Of a stretch of 64,000 bases of DNA, positions 1-8,016 are shown piece by piece. Both the position numbers and the translations under genes were made by a program. Under the pieces are notes generated by a model, which worked only from the letters and a program-made list of their open reading frames with translations, was not told the origin of the DNA and made no database searches. The stretch comes from Chryseobacterium polytrichastri (GTDB taxonomy: Bacteria > Bacteroidota > Bacteroidia > Flavobacteriales > Weeksellaceae): positions 1 through 64,000 of the forward strand of contig NZ_FRAV01000026.1 in NCBI RefSeq assembly GCF_900142445.1, in the 5' to 3' direction. Numbering within the stretch: the first letter of the stretch is position 1; every line of letters starts with the position of its first letter.

Positions 1-317
1 GCACCTGCCTACACAGGATGAATAAATATTCTCCTTAAATAGTTTATACAAATATCTAAAAATATTTGGAAATTAGCACAGTACCTTTTGTGGTTAAAAT
101 AGAAAGTTTAAACAAGTTTCTTATGGAAATTATTAGGAAGTAAATAAGAATAAAATATTTTTAAACCATTAAGAAGAGTTTAGATGTTAAGGAAAGTTCA
201 GAAAAAATCCATTGATTTTCTTAAGCGGATAACTTAAAGCTAAGCTAAAACTTAATATTCTGAAAATCTTAAAAAACCTTAATGGTGACAATTTTAAAAT
301 TTAAGTAACCTCTTAAA
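1..317. other. Intergenic region with two palindromic repeat remnants
   Basis: No open reading frame of note. Positions 84-95 (CCTTTTGTGGTT) match the right end of the ACCACAAAAGG repeat family seen at 17363 and 29751; its left half would lie outside the window. Positions 165-286 form a complete ACCATTAAG element (listed separately). The first 17 bases can form a weak CCTG/CAGG hairpin, possibly the end of a terminator of a gene outside the window; too little is visible to call it. Confidence 0.5.
165..286. repeat. Palindromic intergenic element, ACCATTAAG family, copy 1
   Basis: A 122-bp AT-rich element bounded by ACCATTAAG (165-173) and its exact reverse complement CTTAATGGT (278-286). The interior is rich in CTTAA/TTAAG words. 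A second copy of nearly the same length lies at 17923-18043. Both are intergenic. No coding capacity; looks like a MITE-like or palindromic intergenic repeat. Confidence 0.6.
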
Positions 318-872
318 CTAAATATTCATTTTTTTAATCGAAATCAAACCATCCTTCACAGAAATAATCGTTTTCTTTCCGTAATCAATTTGAATATTGA
401 ACATATTTTCCAAAGGAAATTTTAAAATAGATTGTAAGATTAATCGGATCACTCCGGAGTGGGAAAAAATCAAAACTTTGTTGCTATTTTCTTTAGCAAT
501 CAATTCATTCCAAAACTTGGAAACTCGGGTTTGCATTTCTAGCAAATTTTCTCCGTTTGTTGCTTTTACATTGATAAAATCCTCATACCAAGGATTGATT
601 TCATCTTTGGGAATATCATTCCATTTTTGGAGTTCCCAATCTCCGAAATTCATTTCTTTAATTCTTTCATCGGTTTGATAATTTAGCTGAAAATGTTTTG
701 CTAATATCTGACAACGCTGAGATGGGCTTGAAATAATAAGATCAAAATCCTGATCAATTGAGATCAATTTAAAATCTTCAACATAATCTTTACGCAAAGA
801 CATTTCTGCAAATCCATAACATAAATTATCTGGATTTTCTACGGCAGTATGACGAATCAAATGAATTTCCAT
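318..872 (-). CDS. cobC: Alpha-ribazole phosphatase-like histidine phosphatase
   Basis: 184 aa, the usual length of the family. Histidine phosphatases of this type dephosphorylate alpha-ribazole-5'-phosphate during assembly of the cobalamin nucleotide loop. The N-terminal LIRHT motif carries the phospho-accepting His8 with Arg7. Arg53 (SPSQR), Glu73 (KEMNFGDWE) and the second catalytic His138 (FSHSGVIR) are all present. It is the last gene of a three-gene minus-strand operon and overlaps the end of the cobalamin synthase gene by 16 bp, so it is translationally coupled. That context favours the cobalamin role over a general phosphoglycerate-mutase-like role. The assignment as CobC is inference from family plus context. 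Confidence 0.85.
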   Translation of the reverse strand: MEIHLIRHTAVENPDNLCYGFAEMSLRKDYVEDFKLISIDQDFDLIISSPSQRCQILAKHFQLNYQTDERIKEMNFGDWELQKWNDIPKDEINPWYEDFINVKATNGENLLEMQTRVSKFWNELIAKENSNKVLIFSHSGVIRLILQSILKFPLENMFNIQIDYGKKTIISVKDGLISIKKMNI

Positions 873-1639
873 ACGATAATTACTCCTAGATAAAATAACA
901 CTTCACAAACCTGTTGAACCGTTCCTAAACAATCGCCTGTATATCCTCCGATGTGTTTTTTAAAATACCAACCCAAGTATACTTTTCCGAGATAAGCCAA
1001 AATAAAAGCTAAGACTAATCGTCTATCCGGAATTAAAGAAAAAGCCAATAAAACAGCAATAAAACTTATGAATAAAGACTTTCCATCCAAGGCTTTATTC
1101 GCCAACGGTTTTGATTTACTTAAATCAATATCAGTCACGTATCTATGAGTATAAATCATTATTCCCGCAATAAACCGACTTGAAGTATGGGCTAAAACAA
1201 TGATTGCTAACGTTTCCATAAGATCAATATTTCCCAATGCCTGAATGCTGAGAAATTTTAAGGCAAACAGTAGAATAATTCCAATCGCTCCATAAGCTCC
1301 TACCCGACTGTCTTTCATGATGGTCATAATTCTCTCTTTTCCATAACCACCACCGAAACTGTCACACACGTCTGTAAATCCGTCTTCGTGAAATGCTCCC
1401 GTCAATAAAACGTTGGAGATCATCATTAAAACAATCGCAATCTCCAAATTGAAAAGCTGAAAAGAACCATATAAAACAACAGCATTCATCAACCCTACCA
1501 ACAATCCGACCCATGAAAAATACTTTTGAGACTGATTCATGATTTCATTGGAGTACGGAATTTTAAACGGAACCGGAATTCTTGTGAAAAACATCAAAGC
1601 CGTAGCAAAATAAATCAACTCATTTTTTATAATTTTCAT
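857..1639 (-). CDS. cobS: Adenosylcobinamide-GDP ribazoletransferase (cobalamin synthase)
   Basis: 260 aa integral membrane protein that joins adenosylcobinamide-GDP and alpha-ribazole (or its phosphate) to give cobalamin or its phosphate. The family signature is at residues 81-120 (GAFHEDGFTDVCDSFGGG, then the KDSRVGAYG segment); the acidic residues there bind metal and substrate. Several hydrophobic helices follow. The ATG at 1639 directly abuts the stop of the upstream cobT, and the 3' end overlaps cobC, so the three genes form one operon. Confidence 0.93.
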   Translation of the reverse strand: MKIIKNELIYFATALMFFTRIPVPFKIPYSNEIMNQSQKYFSWVGLLVGLMNAVVLYGSFQLFNLEIAIVLMMISNVLLTGAFHEDGFTDVCDSFGGGYGKERIMTIMKDSRVGAYGAIGIILLFALKFLSIQALGNIDLMETLAIIVLAHTSSRFIAGIMIYTHRYVTDIDLSKSKPLANKALDGKSLFISFIAVLLAFSLIPDRRLVLAFILAYLGKVYLGWYFKKHIGGYTGDCLGTVQQVCEVLFYLGVIIVWKFI

Positions 1640-2644
1640 CTATTCTTTATTTGAAATATTGGCATCTTCGAAACTCGACATTTCATTCAGGAAATTAACC
1701 GCACTTTGAATAATTGGATATGCCAATGCACAACCCGTTCCCTCACCTACTCGAAGATTAAGGTTGAGTAATGCTTTCTGGTCTAATAAGTCTAACAATT
1801 TAATATGAGCATATTCATCACTGACGTGGCAAAAAATACAATTTTTTAAAATTTCAGGATTCTTTTTCCAGACAACAGAAATGGCAACTGTCGCGATAAA
1901 TCCGTCAATTAAGATCAACATATTTTGGTCATAAGCTTCCTCCATCGCTCCAATCATTTGGGTAATTTCAAGTCCGCCAAAAGTTTGTACAATTTCATCC
2001 AACAATTTTACATTCGGATGTTGACCAATCACTTGAGACAAGATCTCAATTTTCTTTTGTAACTGAGCATCATTCAAACCTGTTCCTCTACCTACACAAT
2101 CGGCAATCGGTTCATTAAATAATTGACTCATCAGTAATGAAGAGGAGGATGTATTACCAATTCCCATTTCACCAAAACCGATAACATTACAACCCGTTTC
2201 TGCAATTTCCTTAACAACAGATTTTCCATTTTCCAAAGCCTGTTGGTATTCTTCAATCGTCATGGCAGGTTCTTCCAACATATTTCGGCTTGATTTTCTG
2301 ACTTTCTTATCAATCAAATCCAACCCTTCAGGAAAATCAAAATTCACTCCCGCATCTACAATTTTAATTTGAATAGTATGCTGTTTACAAAACACATTGA
2401 TTGCCGCTCCGCCACCTAAAAAATTCACCACCATCTGATAGGTAACTTCCTGCGGATAAGCGCTCACTCCTGCTGTTGCAATTCCGTGATCGGCCGCGAA
2501 AACAACCATGTGAGGTTTAATTAATTTTGGTGAAGTTGTTTGCTGAACCATCCCGATTTTGTGAGCCAATTGCTCAAGAAATCCTAATGCGCCTAAGGGT
2601 TTGGTTTTGAAATCAATTTTATGTTGTAATTCGTGTGCTAGCAT
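1640..2644 (-). CDS. cobT: Nicotinate-nucleotide--dimethylbenzimidazole phosphoribosyltransferase
   Basis: 334 aa, close to the usual 340-355. It makes alpha-ribazole-5'-phosphate from nicotinate mononucleotide and dimethylbenzimidazole, the activated lower ligand of cobalamin. Visible signatures are the GFGEMGIGNTSSSS loop (residues 157-169) and the C-terminal VGEGTGCALAYP motif, whose Glu301 corresponds to the catalytic base. It is the first gene of the cobT-cobS-cobC operon. No cobalamin riboswitch was recognised in the short leader upstream (2645-2713). The cobinamide kinase gene (cobU) is not in this window. Confidence 0.93.
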   Translation of the reverse strand: MLAHELQHKIDFKTKPLGALGFLEQLAHKIGMVQQTTSPKLIKPHMVVFAADHGIATAGVSAYPQEVTYQMVVNFLGGGAAINVFCKQHTIQIKIVDAGVNFDFPEGLDLIDKKVRKSSRNMLEEPAMTIEEYQQALENGKSVVKEIAETGCNVIGFGEMGIGNTSSSSLLMSQLFNEPIADCVGRGTGLNDAQLQKKIEILSQVIGQHPNVKLLDEIVQTFGGLEITQMIGAMEEAYDQNMLILIDGFIATVAISVVWKKNPEILKNCIFCHVSDEYAHIKLLDLLDQKALLNLNLRVGEGTGCALAYPIIQSAVNFLNEMSSFEDANISNKE

Positions 2645-2713
2645 TGATGTAGTGTAAGTTTTTAAGAATAGAACCCATCATTATTATGTTAAATAAGAGT
2701 CGTGCAATATTAG

Positions 2714-3256
2714 TGATTTTAAAATTATTTTCTTTTGCCTTGATGCAAAAGAAAGAAAAAATCAAGACTTGGAAACTTCCGCTAAAAATAATCTATGCTC
2801 TCTAAAAATTCTAAAACTTGCGCGATTTCATGATTTGTTTTTCAATTAAAAATTGGTCTCGCGCTTCAAACATAAGAATTTCCTTAACGTTCGCATAGAC
2901 TATTTTCTTAACGCTTCATTTTCCTATGTCGGAATATAATGTCTTTTAATCAAACAAACTCTACAACATTCAAATCCTAAACATTTGATATTTTAAAACT
3001 ATTTCCTTTTGCCTTGATGCAAAAGAAAGAAAAGATCAAGACTTGGAAACTTTCGCTAAAAATAGCCTAAGCTCTCTAAAAATTCTAAAACTTGCGCGAT
3101 TTCAATATTGGTTCTTTGATTCAAAATTCGTCTCACGCTTCAAACAGTAGAATTTTCTTAACGCTCGCATAGATTATTTTCTTAACGCTACATTTTCCTA
3201 TGTCGGAATTCAATTCCTTTTAAGCAAGTAAGCTATAACTCTACAACATTCAAACT
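2714..3256. repeat. Tandem duplication, two copies of about 270 bp
   Basis: Copy 1 is about 2714-2975 and copy 2 about 2986-3256, with a period of 274 bp measured at the shared word CTTTTGCCTTGATGC (2732 and 3006). Further shared words are GGAAACTT..CGCTAAAAATA, CTAAAACTTGCGCGATTTCA and CATTTTCCTATGTCGGAAT. Both copies have multiple stops in all frames. They fill the 721-base gap between cobT and the accessory island; nothing else is recognisable there. The rest of the gap (3257-3365) contains short CTCTCAAAC-like low-complexity sequence. Confidence 0.75.
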
Positions 3257-3365
3257 CTCAAACTCTTCTACACTAATACTCTCCCACACTAGAACTCTCA
3301 AACAAAAAAACTGCGTAAAAACATTGCGCAGCTTTCAATTTACTTTGAAGAATAAATTAAAAACA

Positions 3366-4112
3366 ATGACACCCAAAATACTAGAAAAGTTAAAAGAAAT
3401 AGAGGCAGAAAGAAATATAGAGATACTTTTGGCCGTAGAATCAGGAAGCCGAGCCTGGGGTTTTGCCTCTCCTGACAGTGATTACGATATACGTTTCATA
3501 TACCGACACGAAAAAGACTGGTATCTCTCGCCATGGGATAAAGATGAAACGATAGAATTTATGACCAAAGATGATCTGGACGGTTCCGGATGGGACTTGC
3601 GAAAGACTTTTCATCTTTTGCATAAATCAAACGCCGCTTTGTTGAGTTGGTTTTACTCGCCTATCGTTTATATGAAAAACGAAAAATTTTATGACTTATT
3701 TAAACCTCTGGCTGATGAATGTTTTTCTCCGATAGCAGTTTCTTATCACTATCTGAGCATGAGCAAAAAATATCTCGAAGCCTGTAGAACCGATGAAGTA
3801 AAATTGAAATCTTATTTTTACTGTCTTCGAACAACTTTAACAGGAAAATGGATACTAGAAAAAGGAACCGTTCCACCAGTTTTGTTCAGTGAATTGTTGG
3901 TCTTGGTTGACGATTTTACGAGAACAAAAATAGAAGATCTTGTTGCTTTAAAAGCCACCAAAGGAGAATCTTATTACCATCCGAATGATTGGGAACTTTT
4001 TGGATTTTTGGAGGAGACGGTGAAAGATAATGAGGAAAGGGCGAAGGGTTTGTCCGGAGGAAATGCGGATAAAGGTGAGATGGAGAGGGTTTTTAGGGAA
4101 ATATTAAAATAA
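3366..4112 (+). CDS. RlaP-type (polymerase-beta fold) nucleotidyltransferase 1
   Basis: 248 aa from the ATG at 3366; a TTG at 3324 would add 14 residues with no family match, so the ATG is preferred. The N-terminal fold carries the nucleotidyltransferase core: ESGSRAWGFASPDSDYDIR at residues 25-43, with the G27-S28 nucleotide-binding turn and the metal-binding pair Asp39/Asp41. This matches the RlaP/YcgL-like family (Pfam PF10127). RlaP was named for its association with RNA ligases. It opens the accessory island; a second, longer member of the same family closes it at 7991. The nucleotide and acceptor substrates are unknown. Confidence 0.8.
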   Translation: MTPKILEKLKEIEAERNIEILLAVESGSRAWGFASPDSDYDIRFIYRHEKDWYLSPWDKDETIEFMTKDDLDGSGWDLRKTFHLLHKSNAALLSWFYSPIVYMKNEKFYDLFKPLADECFSPIAVSYHYLSMSKKYLEACRTDEVKLKSYFYCLRTTLTGKWILEKGTVPPVLFSELLVLVDDFTRTKIEDLVALKATKGESYYHPNDWELFGFLEETVKDNEERAKGLSGGNADKGEMERVFREILK

Positions 4113-4136
4113 TTAATTAGAAATATTTTAATTAAT

Positions 4137-4784
4137 ATGGTAAAAAAACTATCTGAAAGAGCATTACACTTTATAGAAAGACTAGGAAAAAGTAGGGAGT
4201 ATGAAATAGATTTAGAAATTTTAGAAAAGCATTTAAATTTTTATCATCTTCAAAACTCTTTTGAAATTCTAAGGTTTCAGAAGAGTTTTTCTGGTCTTCA
4301 TATTCAAGATATAGTTATCCATATTTTTACCCCAAAACAAATAAAACAACATAAAGGAGTTAATACCTACCATTGGGAAGGACAAACTTTATTTTCTATA
4401 AATGAGAGTTTTTATATTGCTGAAAACGGAGAAATTGCATTGAGAGATTGTGGTTGTGATTCTTATGACTTCTATTTTTATTTTGAACGTTTTGAAACCT
4501 TTATAGAACAACAAGCATTTTTTGAAGAATATCGATATTATATCCGTCTTCCGGGACTTGGAAATGATTTAATTTGTAATATTAATTTTCTTTCGGAATA
4601 TTTTTCAGATTATGATTTTATTGATGAATGTTCCGATAAATATCATCGTATGTGGAAAAACAATTTACATCTCCTCCATGCCAGACTCTATCCTGAAGGA
4701 TGGATTATCTTTTTTGATAGTCTATCTGAAAACGAACGTCATAAATTAATAGAAGAATTAAAAACAAAAAATATAATAGCATGA
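4137..4784 (+). CDS. Hypothetical protein of the accessory island
   Basis: 215 aa, no recognised domain. Soluble, rich in aromatic residues (many Tyr and Phe, with DSYDFYFYFERFETF at about residues 103-117), no signal peptide or membrane segment. It lies 24 bp after the first RlaP-type gene and overlaps the ATP-grasp gene by four bases (ATGA), which indicates translational coupling with it. I cannot assign a function; it could be a target, a regulator or a partner of the ATP-grasp enzyme. Confidence 0.6.
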   Translation: MVKKLSERALHFIERLGKSREYEIDLEILEKHLNFYHLQNSFEILRFQKSFSGLHIQDIVIHIFTPKQIKQHKGVNTYHWEGQTLFSINESFYIAENGEIALRDCGCDSYDFYFYFERFETFIEQQAFFEEYRYYIRLPGLGNDLICNINFLSEYFSDYDFIDECSDKYHRMWKNNLHLLHARLYPEGWIIFFDSLSENERHKLIEELKTKNIIA

Positions 4785-5512
4785 AAAATATAATAGCACT
4801 TTCTCCCATCTACACGGAAGACAGCAACAATTTGAAAAAAGCATCAATCAATTCGCCTTACGAACTGAATCGTTTTAATGCAAAATGGAGTGTCCCAGAA
4901 GAGTTTCGCAGCGATGTGATTGCAGTATATGGCGAGGATATTTATGCTGAAATTGTTGCTGAGCAATGTAATTTGACATTAACAAAACCTGACGATAGCT
5001 GGCTTTCAAAAATTTCAGAAGAATTCACGAAACGTAAAATTTCTTATGGACGATTAAAAGAATTCGTTGGCGAAGAAAATATATTCATTAAATGTTCTGA
5101 TTTTAAAAGTTTTAAAGCCGGAGTTTTTGACAAAGTGACCAATATCAAAGGTTTTGATTCTTTGGATTTGGAAAGTACTGTTTTCACCTCAGAAGTTGTG
5201 GAATGGGAACTTGAAGTAAGATGTTTTGTTTTAAATAATGAAATAAAAACTCATTCTTCTTATTGGCGAAACAATGATTTTGATACTAATCCTCTTTCTG
5301 AAATTGAACATAAAGGTTTATTTAATTTCTTCAACGGTTTTATTCAAAACTATGCTGAAACATTACCCAAAGCTATTGTTCTTGATTTTGGAATTATCAA
5401 AGGAAAAGGTTGGGCTTTGATTGAAGCAAATCCTGCTTGGTGTTCGGGTTTATATGCTTGTGATGCTGAGAAAGCGCTGAAGGTGATTGTGGAAAGTTGT
5501 GTTAAAAATTAG
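4781..5512 (+). CDS. ATP-grasp enzyme of R2K type (formerly DUF4343-like)
   Basis: 243 aa. The ATP-grasp features visible are a nucleotide-binding Lys in IFIKCSDFKSFKAGVF (residues 101-116), the acidic strand SEVVEWELEVRCFVL (137-151) and the metal-binding C-terminal segment VLDFGIIKGKGWALIEANPAW (200-220), with Asp202, Glu215 and Asn217 as likely ligands. ATP-grasp enzymes join a carboxylate to an amine or thiol through an acyl-phosphate. R2K-clade members have been predicted, from genome context, to modify proteins in RNA-repair or conflict settings. It starts inside the stop of the previous gene and is followed by a terminator, so it ends the first transcription unit of the island. Substrate unknown. 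Confidence 0.65.
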   Translation: MKNIIALSPIYTEDSNNLKKASINSPYELNRFNAKWSVPEEFRSDVIAVYGEDIYAEIVAEQCNLTLTKPDDSWLSKISEEFTKRKISYGRLKEFVGEENIFIKCSDFKSFKAGVFDKVTNIKGFDSLDLESTVFTSEVVEWELEVRCFVLNNEIKTHSSYWRNNDFDTNPLSEIEHKGLFNFFNGFIQNYAETLPKAIVLDFGIIKGKGWALIEANPAWCSGLYACDAEKALKVIVESCVKN

Positions 5513-5533
5513 AATTAATTTAATTATAATTGT

Positions 5534-5564
5534 AAAAGTTCCTTTTCACTAAGGGACTTTTTTT
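5534..5564 (+). terminator. Rho-independent terminator after the ATP-grasp gene
   Basis: AAAGTTCC pairs with GGGACTTT (one G-U) around a short loop and is followed by a run of seven or more T. It splits the island into two transcription units: 3366-5512 and 5593-9049. Confidence 0.7.
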
Positions 5565-5592
5565 ACTATTCTTAACCATAAAAACATTAGTC

Positions 5593-6534
5593 ATGGAAAA
5601 AGAAAATATTATCACCATCAACCAAACCAATCAGGAAGCTGAATTTAATTGGGCAATAAAACGTTATCTGCCAAATTTCAAAGATGGTAAACCGGCGATT
5701 ATTGGGATGCAATTTCCTTGGAAAAGAATTTTTGACGATGAGAAAAGTTTAGAAGAAACATTACAAGCTATAGCAAATTTATTTAATGATTTTACTAAAG
5801 GTGATTTCTTTAAAAGTATTAATTATACACCGCAATACAGGGATATTTTTCTTTTAAAAGCAAGTTTGGTTTCCTCATATTACTGGATAGAATTTATTTT
5901 TACAAAAGACAAATGGAATCTGAAAACAAAGGGATATTCATGGGAACAAGAATCTTTTATTTTCTCTTTGGGAAATAATCAAAATCATAATTTTATTGTT
6001 TCAAAGATTGATTATAAAGTTTCATCCGAATCTTATGATATGGAAAAATGGTTGAAAAATTTAAACAAAAAAAAATTTAAACTTCCAATTTACATAGACG
6101 AAGAAAGCTTTGAAAACAGTAATTATATTTTTCATTATGGAACATCAGAGGGCTTCAGAACGAATTTCAGCCATAGAACTGTAGATTTATTAATCGATGA
6201 GGATTTTGACTATTTTCTCCACATTAATTATAATGAATCACCTGAAACTTTAAGAAAAGAGATAGATTATATTCAACAGGGACAAACTCCTCAAAAAATT
6301 GTTTTTCAATTGTTAAAGATTATTTCAGAAAATAATGAATACCAAGCTTATGGAAGATCATTACGTGATATTCCTTTAAGAAATTTCATGTTTAAAATTG
6401 ATAATAAAGCTCATCTTTCAAGAATATTTGTTATCATGGAGGATAAAAATTCAGACTTAAAAAGATTAGAAATACTTAAAAACATTATCGAAGAATGGGT
6501 CGATAAAATCATTGAATTTCAAAAACAAAATTAA
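5593..6534 (+). CDS. Hypothetical protein of the accessory island
   Basis: 313 aa, soluble, no recognised domain, no signal peptide. It contains an aromatic-rich central part (FHYGTSEGFRTNF at about residues 180-192) and an acidic/lysine-rich C-terminal helix. It is the first gene of the second island transcript and is followed after 7 bp by the primase-like gene. The gene is strongly AT-rich compared with core genes such as pnp, consistent with acquired DNA. Function unknown. Confidence 0.6.
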   Translation: MEKENIITINQTNQEAEFNWAIKRYLPNFKDGKPAIIGMQFPWKRIFDDEKSLEETLQAIANLFNDFTKGDFFKSINYTPQYRDIFLLKASLVSSYYWIEFIFTKDKWNLKTKGYSWEQESFIFSLGNNQNHNFIVSKIDYKVSSESYDMEKWLKNLNKKKFKLPIYIDEESFENSNYIFHYGTSEGFRTNFSHRTVDLLIDEDFDYFLHINYNESPETLRKEIDYIQQGQTPQKIVFQLLKIISENNEYQAYGRSLRDIPLRNFMFKIDNKAHLSRIFVIMEDKNSDLKRLEILKNIIEEWVDKIIEFQKQN

Positions 6535-6541
6535 AAACCAA

Positions 6542-7252
6542 ATGAACTACAAAATTATATATAACGAAGAAAAACTACAGAAATTCATTGATTGGCTACC
6601 CAATTTATTGCCCAATGAACAATATTACGTGACACTTCTTGCAAGAAAAAAATACAATCAAGAAAAAGGTTTGAAAGCTGACAAAGCTCAATTAAAACGT
6701 TTTACTTCCACTAAAGAAAGATTACTTCAAAAAATAAGACAGCTTGAAATTCCATTAGATTTATATGTGTCCGGAAATCTTAATATTTCTCAGGATAATT
6801 TAGCAATTTACATTACACCCAATCCGCGTGATCTTCATAAATCATCTTTAATTTTAATGAAAGAAATTTCAGAGAGACTAATTCGAAATGATAATGCTAT
6901 TAATCCTCATACATTAGCGTTGAATACAATTCAAACGACTACTTCAAGGAAAATATTCTTTGATCTGGATATTGATTTTAGAATTGAAAATCATCAGAAA
7001 GCTATTGAAAAATTCAGATTAGATATTTCAGATTGTATTAATGCTATTTGTCTTACTTTTATCAAAACAAATGGTGGATTGCATTGCTTGATTAACGTTC
7101 AAAATATTGAAACTGAATATCAAAAAAGTTGGCATCAAAAAGTTTCACAACTTACTTGTAGTGAATATGAAGTCACAATGAATGGGGATAATGTTTTACC
7201 AATTGTCGGATGTATTCAGGGAATTGATTTTTCACCTTATTTTTTACAATGA
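6542..7252 (+). CDS. Small protein with primase (AEP)-like motifs
   Basis: 236 aa from the ATG at 6542, 7 bp after the previous stop; an in-frame ATG at 6512 would overlap the previous gene and looks less natural. Visible motifs resemble the archaeo-eukaryotic primase superfamily in order and spacing: FFDLDID at 139-145 (metal-binding Asp141/Asp143), GGLH at 178-181 (His181), and an h-D element in LPIVGCIQGIDF (219-230, Asp229). A conserved-looking NPRDLHK lies at 94-100. No zinc finger, helicase or PriCT domain is attached, so this would be a minimal catalytic core. The stop overlaps the next ATG (ATGA). The assignment is motif-based inference; a divergent nucleotidyltransferase fold is the main alternative. 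Confidence 0.5.
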   Translation: MNYKIIYNEEKLQKFIDWLPNLLPNEQYYVTLLARKKYNQEKGLKADKAQLKRFTSTKERLLQKIRQLEIPLDLYVSGNLNISQDNLAIYITPNPRDLHKSSLILMKEISERLIRNDNAINPHTLALNTIQTTTSRKIFFDLDIDFRIENHQKAIEKFRLDISDCINAICLTFIKTNGGLHCLINVQNIETEYQKSWHQKVSQLTCSEYEVTMNGDNVLPIVGCIQGIDFSPYFLQ

Positions 7253-8016
7253 AAACTAAAATTAGAACTATAAATGTTGATGGTATTCTCTACAAATACA
7301 TCGCAAAAGATTGGTACGTGAAAATCTACCCTAAAAACGGCACTGATTATTTTGTAAAAGTAGATTTTTTCACAGAAGATTTAGAGTTCAAAAATATTTT
7401 AATATATATAGGATGCTTCAAGACATTTGAAAATGGTGAGGAAAAATATTTAATAGTCCATCAGCCAGGGTTTGTGGCAAACGTCATAAAACATTTTAAA
7501 ATTAATGAATTCGACTTTTCAACACAAAAACAACACACTATCACAGAAGCCGTAAAAGATTTTGAAGCTATGGGATATCAGATCGAGAAAACCAAAATAA
7601 TATCTACATCGAATAATAATTTTGTATTTAAAAGTCTTTTGAAGGGCTATATTTCTTTTTTGAAACCCTCATATATATGGAAACTTTCCAGACATATCCG
7701 ATCAAAAGAAGAACTTCCTCAATTTGTTGGAAGAATAAAAATTATGACTGATAATCTTAATAACGGAATTACTACTTCTATAATTATTAACAAGTTAAAT
7801 GAAGGAAATATTTTTGATTTCCCATACATCCCTAAAGAAAAAGATACGCTTATGATTTCCTATAAAGAAGGAAATTATAACACATCAATATCCTTAATTT
7901 TCCTTGATGAAAGCTGGAAAAAAGGATTTTCTAACAGCTTAGAAGAGTACATTGCAGAAGGAGAAATCATCATCAAAGAAAAAGAAACAAATGACCATCC
8001 AAACCTTAAAAAATAA
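7249..8016 (+). CDS. Hypothetical protein of the accessory island
   Basis: 255 aa, no recognised domain. It begins with a beta-rich segment (ILYKYIAKDWYVKIYPKNG) and has no signal peptide or membrane helix. It is coupled at both ends: its ATG overlaps the stop of the primase-like gene, and its 3' end overlaps the second nucleotidyltransferase gene by 26 bp. The tight packing argues that all four genes of this transcript act together. Function unknown. Confidence 0.6.
   Translation: MKTKIRTINVDGILYKYIAKDWYVKIYPKNGTDYFVKVDFFTEDLEFKNILIYIGCFKTFENGEEKYLIVHQPGFVANVIKHFKINEFDFSTQKQHTITEAVKDFEAMGYQIEKTKIISTSNNNFVFKSLLKGYISFLKPSYIWKLSRHIRSKEELPQFVGRIKIMTDNLNNGITTSIIINKLNEGNIFDFPYIPKEKDTLMISYKEGNYNTSISLIFLDESWKKGFSNSLEEYIAEGEIIIKEKETNDHPNLKK

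Noticed and set aside
1..20. Weak hairpin at the window edge resembling the terminator at 19424
   Set aside because: Only 17 bases are visible and the stem is four base pairs; cannot be tested within the window.
2645..2713. Possible cobalamin riboswitch upstream of cobT
   Set aside because: The leader is short and AT-rich, and no B12-box-like conserved sequence was found.
3324..3365. Upstream TTG start for the first nucleotidyltransferase
   Set aside because: Adds 14 residues without family similarity; the ATG at 3366 begins where homologous proteins begin.
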